DNA of 17,756 bases from an uncultured Clostridia bacterium (lineage in GTDB: Bacteria; Bacillota; Clostridia; TANB77; CAG-508), in assembly GCA_934167435.1 (NCBI GenBank), contig CAKPKZ010000019.1, forward strand, positions 1-17,756, in the 5' to 3' direction. The position numbers were made by a program, and so were the translations under genes. Below the pieces are notes generated by a model. The model was not told the DNA's origin. It saw only the letters and a program-made list of their open reading frames with translations, and did no database searches. Position 1 is the first letter of the stretch; the number at the start of each line of letters is the position of its first letter. This document shows positions 7,699 to 14,469 of the stretch, piece by piece.

Positions 7699-8988
7699 TT
7701 GTTTGAATTGATAAAAAAAATATTTGGAACTCATAGTGTTGATCAAGAAAATATTAATTTAATTAGAAACAGTAAGTATTTTGATGAAGATTACTATAAA
7801 AGAGAAAATCCAAACATTAACGGGGATGCTTGCCGTCATTATTATTATTATGGTTGGAAAGAAGGGAGATCTCCTAGTTATGAATTTTCTAATAATTTTT
7901 ATTTAAGAAATTACAAGGATGTAGAAGATGCAGGAATAAATCCACTTCTTCATTATTTAAAATTTGGAAAAGCTGAGAATAGGGTGATTGAAAAAGATAA
8001 CGGACTTAGTTTAAAAAAAGTTTATGAAGAAATTTATGACTGCCCATACTTTTATAAAACTTATGTTTATGATAGCCATATTAAAAGAATTAATCTATTT
8101 TTTGATGAAATTGATAATCAAGTTTTTGGGATGAGTTTGCTATTTCAATTTATTTTGAAATATTGTAAGAATGATGGTTATCAATTAAGAATTATTTATC
8201 ACACAGCTGATTTTGAAGTTTTAAAAGAATTTCTTCAAAAAAATAATTTACAAATACCAGAAGATACCGTTTTCTTAAATTTAAAAAGTTCTAATTATTT
8301 AGAGATAGGACTAGAAGAAAAATATATTTGTACTTCTTGGAAGAATGCTAGAGCGTTACTTAATACAGCAAGTATGAATAGTAATATTTATTTTTATGTA
8401 AATCATTTGGATAATTTAGGAGATGAAATTTTTTATCAAGTATCCAATATTTGTTGTAATGAAAAAGTAATTTGCTTAGTAGATGATAAAAAAATACTTC
8501 AACACCTAAAATTTTGTCAACTAAAATTTAAAACCAACTCTCATAAATTAAAAATAAATGAATTAAATCAACTTTATTGTAATTTTAACGATATGTTTAT
8601 TGTCGGAGTTGAACTTTTAAATGAAGCTTTTTTAAATGGGGTACTTAATCCAGAAGAATGGATGGTAAATATTGTTGATTGTGACAATGATTTTAAATTT
8701 CACTTCGATACAAATGTTAGAATAAGGAAAGTATCCAAAATAGAGAGCCATGCTAATTTTGTCTTTCAACTATCTTATTTAAGAGAAAAAAATACTTATG
8801 AAGTACCAGCAATTATTGGTTTTGTAGAAGAATGTGATTATAAGAAAAAAGAGATTGTCGATTTGAGCCATTTAAAAGAAGAGGATATTATTAGCAATAA
8901 TAATAAAATCGAAAATACAAAGATTGATAATGCTTATCATGATTTTGAAGAACGTTTAATAGAGATAAAGGAGGAGAAAAATGTATAA
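7699..8988 (+). CDS. WsaF-like glycosyltransferase relative with N-terminal short repeats
   Basis: From the TTG start the protein has 429 residues. Residues 27-58 and 62-96 are two copies of a repeat seen at the N-terminus of many polysaccharide transferases: Y-F-D-x-x-Y-Y, then N-P or an equivalent, then H-Y-x-x-x-G and E-G-R or E-N-R. The rest resembles, at low similarity, the two Rossmann-like domains of WsaF-type rhamnosyltransferases: I-N-L-F-F-D-E-I-D, a C-T-S213-W214 segment, and P318-E-E-W321. The glycine pair expected after the first strand and the P-H-P-S-type donor-site motif are not recognisable. It may therefore be a diverged or non-catalytic member. No membrane segment is seen. 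It overlaps the next gene by 8 bases, behind a strong shared binding site, so the two products are probably made together. The assignment rests on remembered family features, not an alignment. Confidence 0.6.
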   Translation: MFELIKKIFGTHSVDQENINLIRNSKYFDEDYYKRENPNINGDACRHYYYYGWKEGRSPSYEFSNNFYLRNYKDVEDAGINPLLHYLKFGKAENRVIEKDNGLSLKKVYEEIYDCPYFYKTYVYDSHIKRINLFFDEIDNQVFGMSLLFQFILKYCKNDGYQLRIIYHTADFEVLKEFLQKNNLQIPEDTVFLNLKSSNYLEIGLEEKYICTSWKNARALLNTASMNSNIYFYVNHLDNLGDEIFYQVSNICCNEKVICLVDDKKILQHLKFCQLKFKTNSHKLKINELNQLYCNFNDMFIVGVELLNEAFLNGVLNPEEWMVNIVDCDNDFKFHFDTNVRIRKVSKIESHANFVFQLSYLREKNTYEVPAIIGFVEECDYKKKEIVDLSHLKEEDIISNNNKIENTKIDNAYHDFEERLIEIKEEKNV

Positions 8989-10171
8989 ATTAAAATGTAA
9001 TACTGAGTTTGATATACAATTAAATATACCAGATTTTTCTACCCGATATTATCAACTTTTAAATAGTAAAAAGAAGAATGTTATTTATATTAAAGATGTT
9101 TTTGACAATTCAACATTTCGCTATAGGACTTATAATGTAATGGAAGCAATGAAGAATAATTCTAAATATTTTATAACTTGCTTTTTGGTAAAAGAACTTT
9201 ATAGTATATATGAATTAGTTTCTAAGATAGATTTGATTATTTTACAAAGAGCAAAATGGAGTTTTGAACTTGAAAGTTTTATTCGAATAATTAAACAAAA
9301 TAAGATTCCAGTTATTTATGATATGGATGATTTAATTTATCATACAAAATATGTGCCGAAGTATTTAAATAGTGTCGGGGATTATCGGGAAGCAACTATT
9401 GATTCTTTCTTTGCTCTTGCTAAGAGATATGAGTTAATTGCTTCTATAAGTGATGGTTTTATTGTTACGACAAAAAAATTGAAAGAACGCATTGCAAATG
9501 ATTTTAATAAACCAGTGTGGTTACTTTCTAATTTTTTAAATATTGAGCAAGAAAAAGAATCAAAAAAAATTTGTTCATTAAAGAAAAAAGAAAATAGAGA
9601 TGATAAATTTATTATTGGTTATTTTAGTGGGTCTAATTCTCATCAACGAGATTTGGAGATTGTTGAGTCGGCCATTGTAAAGTTAATGAATAAATATAAC
9701 AATATTTATTTAAAAATAGTTGGTTTTATGTCTTTGACTGAGCGGTTTGAAAAATTAAAAAAAGAAGGCCGAATTTTCATGGATAAGTTTGTTCCTTATG
9801 AAGAATTGCAATATAAAATTGGAGAAGTTGATTTAAATATTATTCCTTTACAAGAACATGAATTTAATCAATGCAAAAGTGAACTTAAGTATTTTGAAGC
9901 TAGTATTGTGGATGTTGTGAGTTGTGCCACAGATAATACTGTTTATCATGAGATTATTGAGGATGGGAAAGATGGCTTTTTGTGTACAGAAATGGATTGG
10001 TATGATAAAATAGAATATATATATTTAAATTATGAAGAAATGCAAGATGTTATTAAATGTGCTAAGAAAAAGTGTTATTTAAAATATGGAAATGAAAATC
10101 AGGAAGAAAAGATTGTAAAATTATATGATGATATCATAGAGAGTATTGGTGAAGGTAATGAAACGCGGTAA
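8981..10171 (+). CDS. Family 4 (GT-B) glycosyltransferase
   Basis: This 396-residue protein begins with a short variable leader. An N-terminal Rossmann domain follows, with N-V-I-Y-I-K, an R-Y-R-T-Y-N segment, D-L-I-I-L-Q-R-A and the Y-D-M-D-D-L segment typical of this subgroup. The C-terminal domain has I-G-Y-F-S-G-S-N-S-H, then S-E301-L-K-Y-F-E306-A, the acidic donor-binding signature, then I-E-D-G-K-D-G-F-L. These are marks of retaining GT4 enzymes acting on nucleotide sugars in the cytoplasm. ATG 8981 is preceded by AAAGGAGGAG at 8967-8976, one of the strongest binding sites in the window. It starts inside the WsaF-like gene and ends 14 bases into the ABC ATPase gene, so it is tightly embedded in the operon. 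The transferred sugar is unknown. Confidence 0.83.
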   Translation: MYKLKCNTEFDIQLNIPDFSTRYYQLLNSKKKNVIYIKDVFDNSTFRYRTYNVMEAMKNNSKYFITCFLVKELYSIYELVSKIDLIILQRAKWSFELESFIRIIKQNKIPVIYDMDDLIYHTKYVPKYLNSVGDYREATIDSFFALAKRYELIASISDGFIVTTKKLKERIANDFNKPVWLLSNFLNIEQEKESKKICSLKKKENRDDKFIIGYFSGSNSHQRDLEIVESAIVKLMNKYNNIYLKIVGFMSLTERFEKLKKEGRIFMDKFVPYEELQYKIGEVDLNIIPLQEHEFNQCKSELKYFEASIVDVVSCATDNTVYHEIIEDGKDGFLCTEMDWYDKIEYIYLNYEEMQDVIKCAKKKCYLKYGNENQEEKIVKLYDDIIESIGEGNETR

Positions 10172-10892
10172 TGCAATTGAAGTAAAGAATATGACAAAGG
10201 TATTTAATGTTTATTTTGATAAGGCAAATACATTGAAGGAGAAATTACTTTTTTGGAAAAGAGGAAATAAAGAAGTTAGAACTGTTTTAAAAGATATTAA
10301 TGTTGAAATAAAAAAAGGTGAAACAGTTGCGTTAATTGGAACAAATGGTAGTGGAAAATCAACTTTATTAAAATTGATGACAAAAATTATTTATCCTACT
10401 AAAGGAACGGTTCAAACTAATGGAAAACTTACCTCTTTACTAGAATTAGGAGCAGGATTTCATCCTGATTTTTCGGGAAGAGAAAATATTTATTTTAATG
10501 CTTCTATTTTTGGACTTTCTAAGAAGGAAATTGATAAGAGATTAGATGATATTATTGCTTTTTCGGAATTAGAAGAATTTATTGATAATCCTGTTCGGAC
10601 TTATTCTTCAGGAATGTATATGCGTCTTGCTTTTAGTGTTGCCATTAATGTTGATGCTGATATATTGCTTATTGATGAAATTTTAGCAGTAGGAGATCAA
10701 CATTTTCAGGATAAATGTTTTAAAAAATTAGAAAGTTTAAGGGATAGTAATAAAACTATTGTTATTGTTACACATAGTTTAGATTCAGTTAAGAAGTTGT
10801 GTAATCGAGCCATTTGGATTAAAGATGGTATTGTTAGGGAAGATGGAAATACTAAAGATGTTATTGAAAAATACTTAAAGGAATGTCAGTAG
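10158..10892 (+). CDS. Polysaccharide ABC exporter, ATP-binding subunit (TagH/Wzt/RgpD-like)
   Basis: The 244-residue protein has every nucleotide-binding motif: Walker A G61-T-N-G-S-G-K-S-T69, signature Y149-S-S-G-M153, Walker B I169-L-L-I-D-E174 with the catalytic glutamate, and V-T-H-S as the switch histidine. The N-terminal insert F-D-K-A-N-T-L-K-E-K-L and the G-A-G-F-H-P-D-F-S-G-R-E-N segment are typical of exporters of teichoic acid, O-antigen or rhamnan chains. It ends about 240 residues in, without the C-terminal carbohydrate-binding domain found in long Wzt proteins, so export is probably not gated by a capped chain end. ATG 10158 is chosen, with GGTG at 10148-10151. TTG 10146 and GTG 10149 are in frame but lie in the previous gene. 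The partner permease follows immediately. Isoleucine ATA codons are rare here. Confidence 0.92.
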   Translation: MKRGNAIEVKNMTKVFNVYFDKANTLKEKLLFWKRGNKEVRTVLKDINVEIKKGETVALIGTNGSGKSTLLKLMTKIIYPTKGTVQTNGKLTSLLELGAGFHPDFSGRENIYFNASIFGLSKKEIDKRLDDIIAFSELEEFIDNPVRTYSSGMYMRLAFSVAINVDADILLIDEILAVGDQHFQDKCFKKLESLRDSNKTIVIVTHSLDSVKKLCNRAIWIKDGIVREDGNTKDVIEKYLKECQ

Positions 10893-10902
10893 GTGATAGG
10901 AA

Positions 10903-11676
10903 ATGAGTTTGGTTAATGATTTAAGACATTATAGGGAGTTTTTAAAATCTAATGTAAAGAAAGATATTAGGGGGAAGTATAAGGGCTCTTTTTTGGGTGT
11001 ATTATGGAGTTTTATTAATCCTTTATTATCTGTTTTGGTTTATGCTATTGTTTTTCCATATATTATGAGAATTAAGGTAGAGAATTATTTGATTTATTTG
11101 ATTACAGGAATTATTCCTTGGACTTTTTTTACTAGTTCAATTAATATGGGACTTATTTCTGTTTTAAGTAATGCTGATATTATTAAAAAAGTTTATTTTC
11201 CTAGGATTATTTTACCAATTTCGACGGTAACTAGTTGTTTAGTTAATTTTTTAATTTCTTGTTTAATTATTGTTTTATTTTGTTTAGGTAGTGGACTTGG
11301 GATTAGTTTTCAAATTTTATGGTTGCCTTTAATTGCTCTTATTCAATATGTTATGTTACTAGGTTTTACTTTTATTTTAAGTGCAATAGAGATGTATATG
11401 AGAGATATTGAACATATTGTTAATTTTATTTTGAGTATGGCTTTTTATGTAACACCCATTCTTTATACCCCAGATATTTTTCCTGAGAAGTTAGCATGGG
11501 TTTTAAAAGTTAATCCAATGGCTTATTTAGTTAATGCTTATAGAAGTATTTTCTTTTATCAAAAGATGCCTGATTTGATAGGGATTGGAGTGGTAAGTAT
11601 TTTTAGTATTTTTCTTTTTGTGATTGGTTATTTAATTTTTGAAAAATTACAAAAAGGTTTTGCAGAAGAAGTGTAG
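10903..11676 (+). CDS. Polysaccharide ABC exporter, permease subunit (TagG/Wzm/RgpC-like)
   Basis: This 257-residue membrane protein has the ABC-2 exporter layout. An N-terminal cytoplasmic helix carries D-I-R-G-K-Y-K-G-S-F-L-G, followed by W-S-F-I-N-P, the conserved entry to the first membrane segment. About six hydrophobic segments follow, with an M-R-D-I-E-H-I segment and V-N-P-M-A-Y-L-V before the last ones. It would pair with the ATPase just upstream to carry a lipid-linked glycan across the cytoplasmic membrane. ATG 10903 follows AGGTGA at 10891-10896, 10 bases after the ATPase stop codon. The order ATPase then permease is the reverse of the usual tagG-tagH, rgpC-rgpD or wzm-wzt order. 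By hand count isoleucine is 35 ATT to 2 ATA, unlike several neighbours. The substrate is inferred from the cluster. Confidence 0.92.
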   Translation: MSLVNDLRHYREFLKSNVKKDIRGKYKGSFLGVLWSFINPLLSVLVYAIVFPYIMRIKVENYLIYLITGIIPWTFFTSSINMGLISVLSNADIIKKVYFPRIILPISTVTSCLVNFLISCLIIVLFCLGSGLGISFQILWLPLIALIQYVMLLGFTFILSAIEMYMRDIEHIVNFILSMAFYVTPILYTPDIFPEKLAWVLKVNPMAYLVNAYRSIFFYQKMPDLIGIGVVSIFSIFLFVIGYLIFEKLQKGFAEEV

Positions 11677-11684
11677 GTGAATCT

Positions 11685-13853
11685 ATGAAGAAGTGTTTTG
11701 AATTATCTTCTTGTTATATTAATGGGGTTAGAAATGCGAAATTAGAATTAAAGGGACAATGTAGGGCAAAAAGTAAAATAAAAATATTTATTGATGGTGT
11801 AGAGAAAAAGTATGAAAATAGAATTATTTTAGATAAAGAATATGTTGTAAATAGGATAAAAGGAATAAAAAATGATGATTTTGATATTTATGTTTCTTTA
11901 GAAAAAAAAGATAAAATTGTGGAAGTTTATTATGAGCAAGAAGTTTTTTTGAAAAAAAATGTTTCTTTATTTTCAAGAATTTCTTTTCGTATTTGTGTAG
12001 GTGGTAAGAAGTTTTTTTCTAAATTAAAAAGATTACCTAAAATTATAGTAAAAACTATTTGTTTAATGTGGCAGAGGCATCATTTTTTGGTTCCACCTAG
12101 AATGATAAAGCAATATCTTCATTCATTTTCTAATAATATGGAAAATAAAAATGTTGATGAATTGTTTTATAATCCTTTAGTAGATAATGATTATCGAAAG
12201 TGGTTAGAGGAAAATGAAGAAAAGGTTATTTATCAAAAGTTTGACTATCAGCCTTTAATTAGTATTGTTATTCCTGTTTATAATGCACCAAGGAAATTAT
12301 TGGAAGAATGTTTGGATAGTATTCTAGGGCAAAGTTATGAGCATTTTGAAATTTGTCTTAGTGATGATTGTTCTACTAAGAAAGAGACTTTGGAAGTATT
12401 AAAAGAATATGAAAAAAAATATCCTAAGATTCGTGTTATTTATCGAAAAAAGAATGGTCATATCAGTGAGGCTACTAATAGTGCTTTAACGCTTGCCAAA
12501 GGAGAATTTGTTGGGTTAGTGGATAATGATGATGTTTTAGATAAAGATGCTTTGTATTATATGGTTAAAAAATTGAATGAAGAGTCTGATTTAGATTTGA
12601 TTTATAGTGATGAAGATAAATTAGATTATGATGGAAAGAGATGTTTTCCTCACTTTAAGCCTAATTTTTCTTTAGATACGTTTCTTTCTTCTAATTATTT
12701 TTGTCATTTTACAGTGATTAGAAAAAGTTTAATTGATGAATTAAAAGGGTTTCGCGGAGAGTATAATGGAGCACAAGATTATGATTTGTTTTTAAGAGTA
12801 ATTGATAAGACTAGGAAGATAGGTCATGTTGATAAAATTCTTTATCATTGGCGAATGACTGAAGGGTCTACTTCTAGTGGAGGCAGTCATAAAAACTATG
12901 CTTATGATGCTGGAAAGAGAGCACTTGAAGATTATTTTAAAAGAAATAAAATAAAGGCTAATGTTCATTTAATTGGTAGTCCTGAGATGTATAGAGTTGA
13001 ATATTTGTATCAAAAGGAACCTAAGATTAGTATTATTATTCCGACTAAAGATAAAGCTAGTGTATTAGATACTTGTTTAAAATCGATTTATGAAAAGACA
13101 AAGTATTCCAATTATGAGGTTATTGTTGTGGATAATAATAGTTCTTTAAAAGAAACTTTTGATTTATTTGATATCTATAAAGAAAAATATGATAATTTTA
13201 AGGTTTTAAGGTTAGAGTGTGAATTTAATTATTCTTATTTAAATAATGAGGCAGTAAAGATTGCAAGTGGAGAGTATATTGTTCTTCTTAATAATGATAC
13301 AGAAGTGATAAGTCCTTTGTGGCTTCATGATATGGTTGGCTATGCTAGTCAGAAACATATTGGTTGTGTTGGTGCTAAATTACTGTATCCTAATCAAACC
13401 GTTCAGCATGCGGGTGTAGTAATTGGTGTTGGAGGTATTGCTATGCATGCAAATGTTTCTACTGGAAGAAATCAATATGGCTATTTTGGTAGATTAGTTT
13501 CTGTTTATGATTGGTCTTGTGTGACTGCTGCTTGTTTGATGGTCAAAAAAGAAAAATACTTAGAGGTATTGGGTCTAGATGAAAAATTAAAGGTTGCTTA
13601 TAATGATGTTGATTTTAATTTAAAATTATTGAAAAATGGATATAATAATGTTGTTCTTCCTCATGTAGAGTTATTTCATTATGAGTCTTTATCTAGAGGA
13701 AATGATATGAGAGATGATCAAATAAAAAGATTTAAGGAAGAAACGGATTATATGTGTGATAAATGGAAGGAAAAGTTATTATCTGATCCATTCTATAATG
13801 ATAATATGAGTTATGGATATGCTTTTAGGTTAGATAAGAAAAGTGAGGAGTAG
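11685..13853 (+). CDS. Tandem GT2 glycosyltransferase, two GT-A domains
   Basis: This 722-residue protein has three parts. Residues 1-190 form a variable region, beta-rich at first and then basic with some hydrophobic stretches, which I do not recognise. The first GT-A domain starts at I192-S-I-V-I-P-V-Y-N and has D280-N-D-D283 as metal site, Y-S-D-E-D-K, G-A-Q-D-Y-D-L and L-Y-H-W-R. The second starts at K447-I-S-I-I-I-P-T-K-D and has N536-N-D538-T-E as metal site, V-Q-H-A-G-V-V, a Y-N-D-V-D-F acidic motif and H-Y-E-S-L-S-R-G. This is a well-known tandem layout in O-antigen and rhamnan clusters, where one protein can add two residues or two linkages. ATG 11685 follows AGGTGA at 11675-11680, 8 bases after the permease stop. 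It probably acts in the cytoplasm or at the membrane face, on the chain the adjacent transporter exports. Confidence 0.9.
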   Translation: MKKCFELSSCYINGVRNAKLELKGQCRAKSKIKIFIDGVEKKYENRIILDKEYVVNRIKGIKNDDFDIYVSLEKKDKIVEVYYEQEVFLKKNVSLFSRISFRICVGGKKFFSKLKRLPKIIVKTICLMWQRHHFLVPPRMIKQYLHSFSNNMENKNVDELFYNPLVDNDYRKWLEENEEKVIYQKFDYQPLISIVIPVYNAPRKLLEECLDSILGQSYEHFEICLSDDCSTKKETLEVLKEYEKKYPKIRVIYRKKNGHISEATNSALTLAKGEFVGLVDNDDVLDKDALYYMVKKLNEESDLDLIYSDEDKLDYDGKRCFPHFKPNFSLDTFLSSNYFCHFTVIRKSLIDELKGFRGEYNGAQDYDLFLRVIDKTRKIGHVDKILYHWRMTEGSTSSGGSHKNYAYDAGKRALEDYFKRNKIKANVHLIGSPEMYRVEYLYQKEPKISIIIPTKDKASVLDTCLKSIYEKTKYSNYEVIVVDNNSSLKETFDLFDIYKEKYDNFKVLRLECEFNYSYLNNEAVKIASGEYIVLLNNDTEVISPLWLHDMVGYASQKHIGCVGAKLLYPNQTVQHAGVVIGVGGIAMHANVSTGRNQYGYFGRLVSVYDWSCVTAACLMVKKEKYLEVLGLDEKLKVAYNDVDFNLKLLKNGYNNVVLPHVELFHYESLSRGNDMRDDQIKRFKEETDYMCDKWKEKLLSDPFYNDNMSYGYAFRLDKKSEE
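13845..13850 (+). promoter_or_regulatory. Ribosome binding site for the ATG at 13858
   Basis: GAGGAG, located in the last codons of the tandem GT2 gene, lies 7 bases upstream of ATG 13858. It rules out the GTG at 13843, which overlaps the binding site itself. Confidence 0.7.
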
Positions 13854-13857
13854 AGCT

Positions 13858-14469
13858 ATGGAGTGGTTAGAGCGTTGGAAAAATTACTTATTAAAATGTT
13901 GGAAAAAGTTGTTTTGTTACTTATTAATATTTCTTGGCATTTTGCTATTTGTAGTTGTTTTAATTGTCAAACCTCAAAAAACAAATAACGTTTATTTATA
14001 TGACAATACTATTGAATCAGAGAAGAAAACAGCTACTTTTCCGATAGTACAACATATAAAGGTAAGTGAAGATAATGTTTATGGCATGTTTTTATATTTT
14101 GGGAGTGATGATATTAATCAGTATCCTTATAAGGTAACTTTGAAAGATATTGAAGGGAAAAAATATTTTAAACATGATTTTAACTTAGATTATGAGTCAA
14201 ACATTGTGTATATGCAATTTCCTTTAATCAAAGAATCTAAAGGTAAGGAATTTATTATTACTATAGATTGCAGTGAATGTGATAATGTTCAATTAGGATA
14301 TAGAGATAGTAAAGAAAAAACTAATTATATCGAAAATAATGATAAGGTGTTAGGGATATCTTTTAATTATTATGTAGAAAACCATAGTTTTAATTGGTAT
14401 TCTATATTGTCTATTGTAATTGGTTTAATTTTATTGCCTTTAGCTAAGGAGGAAAATCATGAAAAATAA
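13858..14469 (+). CDS. Small membrane protein with two TM segments and an exoplasmic domain, unknown function
   Basis: I do not recognise a named family in this 203-residue protein. A basic, tryptophan-rich N-terminus leads into one strong membrane segment (about residues 15-40). About 130 residues of polar, beta-strand-like sequence follow, and then a second membrane segment near the C-terminus (about 181-198, starting W-Y-S-I-L-S-I-V). The middle part would face outside, with the two ends in the cytoplasm. Its short strands and alternating hydrophobics suggest a beta-sandwich. The next gene's protein has the same plan at its N-terminus, including a matching N-W-F-R-I segment, so this may be a free-standing partner or copy of that module. 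The two genes overlap by 11 bases. Transfer activity is unlikely in a protein this small. A carbohydrate-binding or accessory role is a guess. Confidence 0.7.
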   Translation: MEWLERWKNYLLKCWKKLFCYLLIFLGILLFVVVLIVKPQKTNNVYLYDNTIESEKKTATFPIVQHIKVSEDNVYGMFLYFGSDDINQYPYKVTLKDIEGKKYFKHDFNLDYESNIVYMQFPLIKESKGKEFIITIDCSECDNVQLGYRDSKEKTNYIENNDKVLGISFNYYVENHSFNWYSILSIVIGLILLPLAKEENHEK

